64,000 nucleotides of DNA from Narthecium ossifragum (GCA_963920575.1 OY986968.1:24062129-24126128); one strand, 5' to 3'; positions 32,725 to 46,800 are shown, counted from the stretch's first letter. A program made the numbers and translations. Notes: generated by a model not told the origin, from the sequence alone.

Positions 32725-35700
32725 CTAGGACACGGAAAATGTTGACACGGCTGACTGAAAGAATGCAGAAAATGCGTCGGTCATGCTTGAGTCGTCGGTC
32801 TTGATCTTGATCTGTGCTTTTGCGGATGATGAGTTGATTAGACACTCCACAAGAAAGAATGTGGACGATTCATCTAACTTCTGTGCGAAGAAGAAGAACT
32901 TGAAATTCGGTGCTTGACCACCTGAGGCGATGCACTGGATGGACTGGCCTTGCATGTGCCGAAGGAGAGCCTGAGGTGTGGTCAAGCCTGCAGCTCCTTG
33001 AGGGCTCAGAAAGCATTCCTGTATGAAGGAAAACAATTATAGCCATCTAATACACAACTAAGTGAGCTGGTGAGCTGATACAAGACTCAAAATTCATCGA
33101 TCTGACCCAACTTTCGGTGTCATCTCAACCTGATAATGTGAATACTTGGTATCAGGAAACCGTATTATGTGAAGATATCAAAATACACATAGCATCTATA
33201 GCAATGCATTTTACTGGGAAATGGCAAACTCTGCTTCATGCAATTCTGCACAGTAACACTTCTTAGAGGAAGTAAGGTAAAACAAATATCTGCTTCTGAT
33301 GCAGAGAGAAGGAAAAACATAGCCAAACATCAAAGTTCAAAAATCACAGAGCTCCTTGATGCTTCAAAGTAATCAAATGCAGGTTTGTGAAGGATCAGGC
33401 GAGACACCCACAGATCAAATGTTACTGGTGGCTACACTTCATCTTCCTAACTGCTGAAGTATATGGCAGCTTAGGATGACCGAACCTACTTTTATTGAAG
33501 TCAAGATGATTGAAGAAGCAATATTAAGCACTTTTTAAAAGGAAAGACAAGATAGAGAAGAAGATGGTAAACAGGGGGTTGAGTTCGCTAATATGTTCAT
33601 ATCACATCCAAAACTATGAAAAGCTCAAGGAATATGTTGATTGGCTTAGTTCATCACATTAATCACAAATAAGTACACAAAGGTACCTCAAAATTATTGG
33701 TTTTTTAAGAGTGTCAGCAAAGCATCACAAGTAGAGAATTTTAGATAGTGAGCTGACCTGGGATGATGACACTCCTAGTTGGCCCCATTTTCTCTGGAAA
33801 GTAGCAGGATCCATTGCCGCTTTCGCATTAAGTTTCAGGGAAGGTGGAGCAGGGGTCACAGAAGTGCCTAAACCAAGAAGGTCATCAATGGCCAATGCAG
33901 CTTGTGAAGAGTTTGTTGGCAAGCCAGGGCCTGAATACGGTGCCTCTGTCTGTGGAGTGATCAGAGCTACTGACGAGCTGTCATAACCAGGCGCGCTATA
34001 TGCAGAACTATTATTTGTGGTAACTCTGCTTTCTTCCTTTTCATCAGTGCTTAACAAAAGATCATTGTCACTTGCATCATATCCTTGAGCAGGTATTACA
34101 GTATGTGCCGATTCTACTCCTATAGATAAACTCCCAATTTCTTCAGAAAACTCAAATGGTCCGCGATGCTCCTTATCAGTAAACATGTATGAGGGCTGCA
34201 AAATTTTATCAGCAGTTTCTAGTAAGTCTTGAATAGAAATTTCCTTAGAACATATTCTGGATAAGCAAGAAACAGTAAGACACACACACACAACATGCAA
34301 TTCTGGAGACTACTATCCAAAAGCTTTTACAAGCCCCACACCCACAGTTTATGGAAAATAAAACAGAAAACCTTGAGAGCATAATAACAAAAATAACTAT
34401 CATTATTAAGTCTAGCAAATCAACAACCTTTTATGGTTTAAAATACAGCGTTTTCTGCTTCAACCAGAACATGATCCAAAGAGGTAGTATGGCTAAATCA
34501 TTAGAATTGGGTGTATGAAATTCTCTTACCTTCTCGTATACAACTGAGAGGCTGTTAAATTCATCAAATATACGATCTTTAATTTCACTGCTCTGGGTGT
34601 CAGCAAAGACTGAAACAGCTTGCTTGGGAGGGTTAACTACACATTCAGCCACTGATACATCATACTGCAGAAGTCTGTAGTAGAATAAGGCTCTATCATG
34701 AACATCCTGCAATAAATAGAGCATTTAGTAGAAGTGGCACAAGGATCTTCTATTATTCACAAGTCTGTAATTTCTGCAATCAGGTTTCATTAAAACTCAC
34801 TCTCAGAGTTTAGCCACAAGAAAGTCTAATTTTCCATGTTTTTTGGAGCATCAAGCCAAGAAATATTTTCTACAAGATCACTCTTTCTAGGTTTCCCAAA
34901 CAAATGTTCCATAACAGGCATTCAAACAGCTGGAAGGTCAGACTTCCTAAAGAACATATTCTCCAGCCTGGAAAATCTTAACATGGGATATAAGTACAGT
35001 TTTACCTGGTGAGAATCGGCAAGCCCAGCAGCTAGAGCAGCTCCCAAGGCTTTCCGCGTCTCCGGTGGCCTTTTGAAGAAGCATTTCATTATTGCAGTAA
35101 GTAGATGCAGGCGAACCTGCAGAAGATGAATTATGATCATTATATCAAAGTGTCCACAAGTGGGGTCAAGGACAACATACAACACCAGTACTTAAACAAA
35201 TCCTGTATAAAGTATTGGGGTGGTTCAGGATTGACATGCTGAACTATGGTACATAACTCCAAGAACTTGCACAGCATTTCCGTACATGAGAATGCCAGCC
35301 AAACTAATCCTACATGGAGCTTTAACATGCCCATTTATAAATGAGCCCTTTAATGGGAACTCCGCCTACCTCAGCAGCATGCTCATCATCCCAGTTCTCG
35401 ATAAGACTTTCCAGAATGTAAGGAGCATCAAGCATGTCCTGGGCGTATTCACCTAACATCCATATTAAGGCTGCTTTGGCCTTGGGTTCCTGCACATTTT
35501 TGCTGCTGATATTTCCAACAACTGCGATACAGTCCTGACTCCATTGAGGGTATTTCCGCAAAAGATCTTTCACTAGTACCTGTACAAAATCGATTGCGGT
35601 ACATTGAGTGAAGTCTGAAAATCATCAGCATCTGATTGAACCACATAACTAAATATCTCGAAACATTTTCCAGAAACCCAAACAGTTTTTTAAGAAATAT

Positions 35701-38559
35701 ACTCACAAGTGTTTCAGCAGTCACATAATCCTTATCCATCTCCAAAAACTGAAGAAGCCTGTCAACAATTGCATTGACATCATATTGCTGCAGGGCTATC
35801 TTTCCAACAGCTCGAATTGACTCTCTTGCAATGGGTATGTCAACATTTGCAGCATATTCGCAAAGCTCCGTCACTAAAATGAAGACAAGAGGTGTAACAA
35901 AATTACAAAAACTTGTTACAAAAAATATAGAATGCTTGCTTTTGGTCACACATGCCATGGAAAAAGAGAAACAAGAAGATGTCAGCATCAAATATCAGTC
36001 AAGAGCTTTGAGGAGATGACCCTGAGATAATCATTTACCGATTTCATATGTATTGCTCTCATTGGCAATGGCAGTCAACATCTCAAGTTTCAGTTTTTTC
36101 ACATATGATGGTTGACTGTATTGGCAATAAAAATGCTTGTAGTCTGAGGAAAAAAGCATTGGTGCTCGCATCACCAGCAAATGCAAGTGGCTCAATACTG
36201 CATAAGATTGTTCAGAGCTTCCAGTGCTGACAAGAGTAAGTAAAGGTGCTTTGATGCGTTCGTAGACCTAGCATCCACATTATTCTTTAGTTAGCACTAG
36301 AATAACAATAGCAAACTTAAGAGAACTCTACAGGCAACTTGGCTTTTGGTGAAAAAAAAAATTCCACAGATAAAAGGCTTTGGTACCTACCTGCTGATGA
36401 ACATCATTCATGGACATGGTCAAATGCAAAAACACCTTGATTGTAGCTAAAACAACAGCACTATTTGCATGCTGAAGTCGATCCTCAAGGAGATTCATAA
36501 TGTCAAATATCTCATTGCTATCTGAAGGTAAATATTTCGATACCAAGTCAAGTATAAGGCACTGCGCCCACTCACTGAAATCCTTGATCCTGAAATATAA
36601 CACCAGAGCAGAAGACGTGATTATCAGCTCTTAGGCGGAGATAGAGCCTCCATAGATTAAAATGGAAGTTAAAAGACCTAAATAAAGATTGATGAACACT
36701 CATAGGATGTTGGGTAAGGCATCCTAAATAAAATAGTATGCCCATATCCAGTATAGCACACACCCTGCACTAGTATTCATGGCTAACAAAGAAAAATCAG
36801 TACTTGCCTCTTGAATGATGATCGTGATTCACTTAGAACAAGCATTGAATGACTGGGGCTCAAACCTGAGCATAGTTCCCCTCAGTTGACTCAAATTATA
36901 AGGAAAGAGAAAACAGAATAAACTTAACACTCCAATCAGGAAGACTTCTCAAACTTTTCAATGATGTACCCAATTGACCACTAATGAAGAAACATAATAC
37001 TTGCTATTACAGCCACAACAACTTTTATTTAGGTATTGATGCATAAAGAACTTTACTGGCCTTCCTAGAAATTCAGATTTCATAACACCTATATAGGGAA
37101 AGCGGATGTAACTTACAGGCATATAAACAGACCTCTTAGACAAGTGTTTATGGTTCTAATTTACCTAGATAATTAGTACAGAAATAATATAACCTGATTT
37201 CCTACTGCTTTAAATCAAACCACTTGGTCATGGTCTCGTTTAGTCTCAAGTTCAAATGAGCTTTTCCATAACTGGTTGGGCTTAATTGTCCCCAATTTAT
37301 TTGTTCCTTTTGTTGACTTGTTCATCCTACTCAAGCTGCTGATATTGACCAAGTGCACAACTTCAACAGTCCAGATTGTTACATTCAGTAGCTATTTGTA
37401 GCCTTCTATGCATGTTTCCTTTTCTATCAAAAGCACTCTAGTCCAACTACTGAATCATGGTTTTTGGAAAAAATATTAGGCACCATAAATCCAAAAGTTT
37501 CTTTGAAGTTATTACTAAGTAACTAAACAATTTGGCACGAAGACAGGGATTCATAAATCTAGAGCCATACAAAGTTCAGAATAAGATACTTAAGCACATA
37601 AAAAACTACCACTTTGGCGGATTGCAGAACCAAGTTATGATATCAAAGCAGAATAACAAGTGTTCTTCAAATCGAATTGAGAATGCACCTATTCAGCAGA
37701 TGATAAACTAACGGCTTGCTCAGCAGGGCCTCTCTCTCCCTCGTGGCCTCCTCGGATGCCTCCAATCCCCATATCTCCTGCACCGCCGATAGACAATTCG
37801 CCACCACCTACACAAAACCCATCCAAGATACCACGAACTCACATCACCAATCCATCTCAAAATGCCAGATCTATATCCCCCAATTCACAAGACTATAATT
37901 ACCTGGGGATCAGAATCGCTAATCATGAGGTTCTTGAGGATCGCCGGGAACTCCGACTCCAAGCACGTCGCCGCCGATATATGATACAGCTTGAGCACCC
38001 CCATAGCCGAGATCATGCGAACATAGGCGCTCCCATCGCGGAGGCCATCACCGAGGGGCCCGACGAGGTACTCAACGAGATTGGGCACGCGAAGTGAGCA
38101 AAGGCTACGGAGAGCAAGGCCACGTATCGTAGGGTCCTCGTCGCGGCAGTCGCGCTGGAGGAAGTTGATGGTGAGGAGGGCGAGGTCCGGGTTGGACCTC
38201 GCGTGGGCACCGACGTAGAGGTAGCACATCTTCTTGAGGACAATGTCGGAGGTGGCGGAGCACATGACCATCTCGGAGAAGACGGAGGACACATCGATCC
38301 CGACGGTCATGAAAGAGATCACCCGCTTGAAGAGGTCACGGCGGGCATCGTCGGCCCCAGGGGCGCGGCTTCCCGCGAGTTGCCGGAGCTGGAGCTTGAG
38401 ATCGGAGACCTCTCCCTTGCTGGAATTCCAATGAAAGGAGAAGGAATTAGAGCCAAGAATCTGAAGTAGCAATTAGGGGTAGGGTTTGGAGATGACTTAC
38501 CCAGAGGGCTGGGACGGGGAGGGAGCACGGTGCTGCGCCGGGATGGGCGGAGGAGCCAT
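32725..38559 (-). CDS. AP4B: AP-4 complex subunit beta (beta4-adaptin)
   Basis: Eleven exons read on the minus strand: 38559-38501, 38419-37903, 37807-37689, 36589-36391, 36267-36039, 35873-35707, 35579-35370, 35116-35006, 34706-34530, 34195-33758, 33018-32725. They total 2520 nt, 839 aa, nearly the plant AP-4 beta length (about 841), with all phases consistent. The N-terminal adaptin trunk begins GKGEVSDLKLQLRQLAGSR and contains VLKKMCYLYVGAHA, FLQRDCRDEDP, RGLALRSLCSL and ESIRAVGKIALQQYDVNAIV. The hinge has KPSYMFTDKEHRGPFEF and the acidic DLLLSTDEKEE. The ear has CIASGGQAPNFKFFFFAQKLD. AP-4 sorts vacuolar cargo at the trans-Golgi network. It differs from AP-1/2 beta by its short, non-clathrin-box hinge. 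Fully intact. Confidence 0.95.
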
Positions 38560-38813
38560 GGCGGATCCACCAGGAGGAGCGAGGCGTAGCTGACAGTATA
38601 GACTTTGGGATGAACTACATATGAAGTAGAGTTTGGGTAGTAAACGGGTCGGGTCCCTGATCCCAAGAAGATCCAGATCCATCTCGCTCTGATTCCGATG
38701 ACCAGTGGTGAGGTTAATCCCAGAGATGTTCCTCTCTCGTGTGCGAGGTCGCCACCGCACGATAAAGCCCGAGCCCGTGAAGCCATCCGTCAAACGCATC
38801 ACAGGAGGAAGCC
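38560..38813. promoter_or_regulatory. Bidirectional promoter/leader between AP-4 beta and the TraB-like gene
   Basis: Only 254 bp separate the two start codons, which point away from each other. The interval must hold both 5'UTRs and core promoters. No TATA box is obvious on either side. It is moderately GC-rich, as in many divergent housekeeping promoters. Confidence 0.6.
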
Positions 38814-41800
38814 ATGGCGTGCGGCTCTCTCGCCATCGTCTCCACCCGAGACCCCTCCTCCTCGATCGCCCAAGCTCTAACAACCCGGAGAAGTGTTTAC
38901 CCCAAATCCTACCTTGGAATTCCTCTTCTAGGCTCCAGGAAGAGTCCCCTGAGACCCCTCTCGATTCGACATGGGAGCGTTTCCGCGAAGCAATCGGTCG
39001 ACGCCGAGGGCGGCGTCGGGGGGTTGGAGACGTTCTCGGGGAACAACTCCATCTCGGACTTCATGAGGTTTAGAAGAGGCGATGATGGAGGGAGCTCTGG
39101 GGAGCTCCAGACCGCTGTGGTTAGCTATAACAAACGGTTTCCGTGGTCGATACTGAATCCATTTCTCCAGGTCGTATCTTGAGCTCTCTTTAAATCTCTT
39201 CTTGAGCAAAGTGATCGTTTTCTTGAAGCTTTTGGGGGTTTCGTGACTGCAGGTTGATTTGGTGTCGACCATCCACATTGGGGACAAGGAGTATGTGTTC
39301 TTTATTCCAAGTATTTTTTTTCAGGGATTTTATAGCTCTTTTTTTGATGATTAGCTTCTGCTTTTGATTGCAAGATTCAGTTGAAATAATGGATTTTGTG
39401 TTTTGCTATTGTGTATTTGCTGGAGTTGGTTCTATTTTGCTATTTACTTCAATTTGAATCGATTACTTGTCGATTAGTTGTCTATAATCAATTGGAAAGG
39501 TTTTCGTGGTAAGTCTATTAAAACATTTCAAGGGAAGCATCAAATCATTGGTTTATGGTTAGAAGAGTGCCATAGTCTGTAGTTGAATTTATGTTCTTAG
39601 GTAAAGGTAGATTAATGTAAGTTGCCTTATGGGGTTCTTCTGCATTAAAATGAAAATGTTCTCTTGACTATTGGCATAGCTGTCTTTGAAACAAGATGTA
39701 ATGTGATCAATTCCTATTAGAAGACGTTGTCTTCAGCTTTTTCACCCTTGTTTATAGTTTTTACCTTTATAGTATCCTTTTATTGTCCTCAATGCAGAGA
39801 TGAAGAAGCCAAATATTACCTTTGGCGCAGGTATTGTTAGCACTTGCAAGAATGATGTCTGCTAATTATGAATTTCAGGTACTTTGAAACCTTGCAGAAA
39901 GGGCTAGAATTCTATGATTGTGTCCTCTATGAAATGGTTGCGAGCAGAGAGAGTCTAGAGAATAGGAGAAACTCTGGGGCTAAAAGGCTTAAAGCATCAC
40001 GTTCTAGGGGATTCAGTATTCTGGGATTTATCCAGAGACAAATGGCCAATATTCTTGCACTTGATTTCCAACTAGACTGTCTTGATTACCAGGGTGAAAA
40101 CTGGCTTCATGCAGACCTGGACTTTGAGACGTTTAAATTGCTTCAGGTGCTGCTTTTTCACTTCTTTTTATGCATTCATCTCCTCATTTATTTTTCCTGC
40201 ACGTCTGTCAATTTCTGTATAAAAAAGAGTGTTCTCCATTGTGTCAAATTATAGGAATCGAGGCATTCTGGTTTTTATATTGTCTATAAATAGTTTATAA
40301 ATGAAGTAGTTTTCCCATTGAATTTTGACACCCATTTCTACCTCATAAGAGCTTGCTTATGGATGTTATCCAGCTCGAAAGAGGTGAAAGCTTCTTCACA
40401 TTTGCAAGGGACATGACTCTTAAATCTACAAAAGCATTGGTGCAACCTGCTTCTATCCCAGATGATCTTGGTCCATGGAGATCGAAGCTCTTATGGGTTT
40501 CACGTGTTCTACCCATGCCGCTTGTTGGGCTTCTTATCATAGGTAGTGTATGCTCACCATCAGAAAATCAGACCATGGAATATCCTGAATTAGAAGCACT
40601 CTCCAGGCTTGATATTGGAGCAGCAATGAAAATTTTCTTGGCAAAGCGGCTCACTTCAGAGTAACCAACCACTCCATTTTAGTCTAGTTGATTCTTTAAG
40701 ATCTCGTGCCTCTACATGCAAGTCAAGATATCATAGCACTTTATTCCTGCTGTATGTCCATGAAGCTTTTTAGCTTAGCAACTTACACATTTGAAGATTT
40801 TCTTCTGTCTGAACATTCAGATGTAGGAAATTGAACTTCCATGACATGAATAACTGGTATAGAGAGAGATATCATGGAGGAATAAATATGTGACCTACAA
40901 AATGTCATTCCAGGGTTGTAGGACAATCAAAGAAACCAAAAGGTGTAGCTGGCAATGATAACTTAATAGGTTGGATGACTAATACTCAGTAACCTTCAAT
41001 ATGATCAACTGTTTTGAACAAATAAGTAATGGAAACATCTTTTCAATGCCCTGCCCCTGCAGAAATGAGACAATGGCAACCTCATTGAAGCACAGTACTA
41101 CCGGCTTTATGTCTATTTTTTTTGTGTAATGCCTTAACATATGGCCTGCCTGCTGTCACTTGTTTGCGAGGAATACAGGATGCAAACAAGATGCGCAGTT
41201 CTACCTATTACGAGGCTGTTAGATGTCAAAGCCTTCTAGATAAGAGCTCCAGTACAAATAACAAAGACTTTAGGATGGGACCAAAGTTTTCGTGAGGTGA
41301 CACGCCAACGTTAACAAGATTTAGGGTGTACTCTACAGAATTAGATGCTGCTGGTTGTTTATTCTACATCTATGTGCTTGCCTGCACAATTATTTATTTA
41401 TGATCTATGAGAGAATTTGATGCTTTCTAGTATTTTTTTTTTATTATCAAGCAAATAGCAAATGCTGCTTCCTTCACAAGCCCTGGCACAATATATACCT
41501 GCGGATTGAATAAGACACAATGGACATTTCAAACTGGCAGCAAACTACCCTATTAAAATTTGGCATCACTCTGAGTAGCTCTTTTTTTGTGGGATTTTTT
41601 TGTTGAAATTCGGTGATTTGTGAAGGTTCACCCAGATTACAGCATCTGTAGAGGAGAAATCAGTTATCATTGGCGAGAGGAACAGAGTTGCAACAGAAGC
41701 ATTGCAGAGTGCCATAGATAGTGGTCACAAAAGAATTGCAGTGCTCTATGGAGGTGGTCACATGCCAGACTTAGGAAGAAGGTTGCGTGAGGAGTTTGAC

Positions 41801-42067
41801 ATGGTCCCTTCTCAAGTGCAGTGGCTGACAGCTTGGTCTATAAGGAATAGGGAGCTAGACAGCAGCTCCTTACCATTCTTGAAGACATTGGCCAAGTTAT
41901 CAGGTTGGCCGCTGAACAGGTACCAGACTGTCGCTTTGCTTATATTCTCAGGAGTTCTGGCAGTGGATCTCTGGTTCTGGGAGCTCTTCTTTGGTACTGT
42001 TGTAGACTGGGCTTCTTGGGCTGCTTCTCAAATGAACTTGCTGACTGACAACACTTGGGCTGGGTAA
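38814..42067 (+). CDS. Plastid TraB/PrgY-like membrane protein
   Basis: Six exons: 38814-39170, 39253-39290, 39798-39830, 39879-40146, 40374-40660, 41626-42067; 474 aa, all phases consistent. Exons 2 and 3 are microexons of 38 and 33 nt. Residues 1-60 are Ser/Arg-rich, like a plastid transit peptide. The core has TraB-type signatures: STIHIGDKE, QGENWLHADLDFETF, RGESFFTF, then VIIGERNR followed by RIAVLYGGGHMPDLGRRL (ERN...GxGHxxG pattern). Hydrophobic segments PMPLVGLLIIGSVC and TVALLIFSGVLAVDLWFW are likely membrane-spanning. TraB family members are thought to be protease-like or membrane regulatory proteins; biochemistry of the plant plastid form is unknown to me. The exon 5 acceptor is at 40373, chosen for frame and family fit; a further upstream AG would add a few residues. 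Confidence 0.82.
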
Positions 42068-42682
42068 TTGTGAATAGAAGAAATTCCATCTTCAACCACA
42101 CTAATGGTCCTGAGCACATACGATAATCTGTACAATTTCATGTCGATATTTGTTCATTGTTCATTGGTAATCAGTTTTCTGATTACCAAACTAGTTCATT
42201 GGTCACATAACCAAGATTACACAGAAACACTTATGTAATCAGTTTTCTTTGGGCTAGTTGTTCAGCATTGTCTCTTTCGTGTAGATAATGATACAAGCTC
42301 TCTGTGTTCGATGTTCCGACATTTCCGCCAACTTTATTTCATTGACACAGTTGTGAAGAATAATGATCTTGTATGCTTGTGCTTTCCTCTCTAGCATCTG
42401 GCATCGGATATTCCCCTTGGTGCATAGTCATTTTATTTCTGTGAAGTTCCTGCTGCCTGCATGATATTTTTTACATCATTTGGTGGCCTTAAAACTTTCC
42501 AGACCAAACGGTCTGAGTATGCCTAGGAACCCCTATTTGCCTTGAGATTGGTTAGTTCATACGGGGTATTTATCATCCAAGACTGCAGCAATCAATTGAG
42601 ACAGTTCTTAGGAGGTGCATGTGATGGTTGCCCATGTCGCTTGCGGCGCATGGAAATAGAAAGGACTTGAAGATACTTCGAT
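42068..42682. other. 3'UTR and flank of the TraB-like gene
   Basis: AT-rich, with no gene seen. Probable polyadenylation region of the upstream gene. Confidence 0.45.
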
Positions 42683-42685
42683 ATA

Positions 42686-43590
42686 GGGTATGTTTGGTTG
42701 CTGAGAAGTGAGCTGAAGTGAGGTGACTTCTGGGGAGTGGAGTGAAGTGACTTTTGGAGGTTTCTGAGTTCTGGTGTTTGGTTGGTGTTTGAAGTGGGAT
42801 ATGGTTACCCCCAACTATTTAATATTTTAATAATTTCTCTATATTAAAATATTAAAAATAATACTATTTTAGATAACGTGGACCAATCACGAGGTGCCAC
42901 GTGACATGTGGGATCCATTTATATTAATATTTTATTATAGTATGATATTATTAACATTATTTGCTATTTAAAATATTAAAATTAAAACATTAAAATAATA
43001 TTTTTAATCTTAAAATATTAATAATTTAATAACTTATATTAATATTTTATTACAGTATAATATTATTAATACTATTTTAGATGACGTGTACCAATCACGA
43101 GGTGCCACGTGACATGTGGGATCCATTTATATTAATATTTTATTACAGTATGATATTATTAACATTATTTACCATTTAAAACATTAAAATTAAAACATTA
43201 AAACAATATTTTAATCTTAAAATATTAATAATTTAATAACTTATATTAATATTTTATTATAGTATAATATTATTAATACTATTTTAGATGACGTAGACCA
43301 ATCACGATGTGACTTGTGATATGTGAGACCTACTTATATTAATATTTTATTACAGTATAATATTATTAATATTATTTCCCACTTCAAATGCCACTTCAAA
43401 CGCCACTCAAATGACTTCAGGCCAAAAAGACCCGAAGTCGAAATGAGAAGTGGCAGCTTTAGCTACAGTGATTTGGAAGTGGGGCTGAAGTCACTCCAAC
43501 CCCACTTCCGAGCAACCAAACACATGAAGTGGCTCGGAAGTCACTTAAAAAAAGTGACTTCCGACCACTTCATGGGAACCAAACAGCCCC
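42686..43590. mobile_element. Non-autonomous DNA element, 905 bp, with internal 206-bp tandem repeats
   Basis: Ends GGGTATGTTTGGTT and AACCAAACAGCCCC are imperfect terminal inverted repeats, flanked by ATA on both sides (3-bp duplication, weak). Subterminal parts are rich in GAAGTGA/TCACTTC. The core has about 2.5 tandem copies of a roughly 206-bp AT-rich unit. Each copy carries GACGTG(G/T)ACCAATCACGA and a CCACGTGACATGTGGGATCC-like block (about 42875, 43080, 43287; the third is degenerate). TIR sequence resembles PIF/Harbinger or hAT MITEs; not decided. Confidence 0.7.
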
Positions 43591-43879
43591 ATAGTGTAAT
43601 TTATTATTGTATCCAACTAATTCACCACATGCCCCAGTAGCCATGAAGATAAGTTTTGTTCAGGCAATCCCGATCTGGACCTGTGTGGTCATCTGAGGAT
43701 GGAACTCGTACCTCCAGGGAAGTGGTATTGATAGGAAGGTAATGTAATCCCTAGTCGGTTAACTCAACTAGTAAAGGAAAAAAAAAACAGAACATTGCTC
43801 CGCATATTGGAGCCACTGAATAATACATATCAAGCTCCTATTTGTCAACCTAAACAAAACCAATTGCCCCGTATAATTC

Positions 43880-46800
43880 AGAGTAAATTGTATTTTGATA
43901 CCTCCAGAGATCTTCAAGAATTTAATTATCTCCAATATGCCTTCAAGTTTTGAAATATGCCCTTTAATATCATACCACAGACGACACCGTTACATGTGCT
44001 AACAAGCACGCTATAATTTTAACCTTTTTGACCAACGAGTGATCTACATCGGAGAAGAGAGGGGGAGAGAGAACCATAGAGGTTAACAGGTTGAAGCTGG
44101 TACTAGATGGTTTAGTTAGTTTTAATCAGTCGGCGTTTGTAGCTGGGAGATCTATTTTTGACAATCTTGGTTCAGCTCAGGAGATGATGCACTGTATGTA
44201 GGATTCAGCCCTTGATGGCAGTGAAAGTGGATTTAAAGGCTGCATATGATTCTGTCCGGTGGGAGTTCCTTGAGAGGGTCTTGAGACAGATGAATTTTCC
44301 TGCTCGTTGGGTTCAGTGGATAATGCAGTGTGTTAGTACCACGAGGTTTTCTCTCATCATAAATGACCGGGTATGCGGGTTGTTTGGGGCCCACAGCGGG
44401 CTGCGTCAGGGGGATCCCCTCTCCCCCTATCTATTCATTCTCTGTCATGAGGTTCTAACAAGGCTTCTCTCTCTGCCGATGTTTGAGCTAGAAGGGTTTG
44501 TTTTTGCTAAGAATGGATTCCGTTTGAGTCACTTGCTCTATGCAGATGACTGCATTTTCTTCTCCAGTACTACGGTTGAAGCCCTCAAGTTGATGAATGT
44601 GTTGAAACGGTATAAAGCTATATCTGGATTGGAAATGAATGTGGATAAGTCAAGTATCAAGTTCTCGAAGGCTACCTCATTGAGGCGTAGGAGACGCCTT
44701 GTTACACGGACCGGGCTCACGGAAAGCTTGAGTACTTGGCGGTATCTGGGGATACCTTTAAAGGTGGGGAGGTTAAAGCGGCATGACTTTAATTTTTTAG
44801 TTGAAGAGGTTCAGAAAAGGCTGTTCTCATGGAATGCGAGGAAACTTGCCTCGGCTGCCAGGGTGGTGTTAGTGCAAAGTGTGATGCAGTCTCTCCCGGT
44901 CTTCCACATGATGGCCTACCCTATTCCTGTCACTGTTCTCAACAAGGTGGAGGCCCTCATACGCCAGTTTCTTTGGAGCGGTCGTCGAGGAGGTGTGTCT
45001 GTTATAGCCTGGGATAAAGTTTGCCAGCCGAAGTCTATGGGTGGTTTGGGGTTGAAGGAGCTGAGAGTTTGGCAGGAGGCTATGCGCATGAAGAGGGCAG
45101 CGTTGCTGTTGAATCCACAAGCAAATGTCTGGACTAAGGTTGTTCTTGGTAAGTATGGTTGGCTGGGTAGACTTCCTTCCTGCTCCAGATATACCCGTTG
45201 TTCTGCACTTTGGAGGTCCACTTGTGCTGCTGTGCAACGGCTGAGAATGGGGATTCGCTGGACGCCTGGGTGGGAGAGTGAGCTCCTTTGTTCGAAGGAC
45301 TGGTGGATAGGGCATGCTCCGCTTCAGGTATGGCCTTCTCTGTCTGATACAGCAGGCTTGAGTCATAACATGCGCATCAGAGATCTCAAACTTGAGGATG
45401 GGAGCTGGGACTTGGCGAAGCTAAGTGCTCTGTTCCACCCGGAGATGGTGGATCGTATTCTAGCTGAAGGAATGGCAGCTCCGGGGATGGAGGATGAGGC
45501 CCGATGGGTCTGGTCGGCGTCAGGACAGATCACTACGAAGTCTTGCTATGAGTTTCTTGAGGCCGGCGACCGGACGGAGTTGCAGGAGGGAAGCTTGCAA
45601 AGGTGGTGGTGGCCTATATGGAAAGCACCGGCTGGCCCTAGAGTCCGGCTCTTCCTTTGGCATCTCTGGCATGGGAAGCTCCCAACACTGGCGGCCTTGG
45701 CAGGTGTGGGAGTGGTGGGTTCAGGAAGATGTCCGCGGTGCGACGAAACAGAGGAGACGACAGAGCACCTATTGTTCACATGCCCATCTTCTCAGATGGT
45801 GTGGAACAACTTGCTGGCGGGGGTAGAGAGGGATTTGGGGGCTTGGACCCTAGATCGGTTCTGGGAGGTGCTGCGATCGAGCTCCAAGGAAGAAGGTCGA
45901 CGGTGACTCAAGACGACGGTGGCCTACGGGGCTTGGGGGATCTGGAAAGCTCGCTGTGAGCTTATCTATGCGGATGTGCCGTTTGATCCTCACCAGGTGG
46001 TGAGAAGAGCCCGGTGGTTGGCAAGGGAGTTTCAGCTGCTCCATCGGCAGCCGCCTGGGCATCGGGAAGAAGATCGAAGGAAGGGGCTGGTGATTCAGGT
46101 GGATGCCTCCCGTGCTACTGGCTCTGAGGCAGTGGGGATAAGGGTGGTCTGCTTGGAGGAGGAGGAAATAATAGCATGGTTGGCCTCGGAGGTGATCACA
46201 GACTCGGAGTCAGAGGGTATACTGTATGGGGAGGTAGCTGCCATTAGATTTGGTCTTGTGGAAAGTTGGAATAGGGGGCTGCGTGATCTTATTATTGAGA
46301 GTGATTCATCTGCTACGGTGGCTTTGGTTGATGGGAGAATGCATGCGACTTCATCATTTATTTTACTCTTACAGGATATCTGGTGACGGATGGGTCAGTT
46401 CCGTAGTGTGAGGTTACTGAATATAACTCGTGAGGAGAATGAGAGGGCAGATTGGGTTGCTCGACAGGCTAGAACTTTTGCTAGTACTTTCTTTGTGAAT
46501 AATCAGGAGTCGGATGTGACTCCTGTGGGTGATAGTCTTTGGTAGATGGTTGGCTAGTTGATTGTACCCAGACTCCGGGCTTATCTTTTCAAAAAAAAAA
46601 ATAGAGGAAGTGGAGAGAAATGAAAGGGAGCGTCGACAAATAGACGATGAGGAGCTTGAGGACATGAGTGGAGTCCATCGAGGTGATCGGTGATATAAGT
46701 TTTGAGGTAGTCCTTGAAAGCGATGATTTGAGGTGGTGCTTAAAGTAGGATGAGATAACCGGGGTGGAGTTCGACAGAGATTTGACGGCTAGCCGGCAGT

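Noticed and set aside
38013..38469. ORFs on both strands over 38.0-38.5 kb
   Set aside because: Shadows of AP-4 beta exon 2, caused by its high GC content.
44869..45366. Long minus-strand ORF of 165 codons
   Set aside because: Exact shadow of the LINE C reverse transcriptase on the plus strand.
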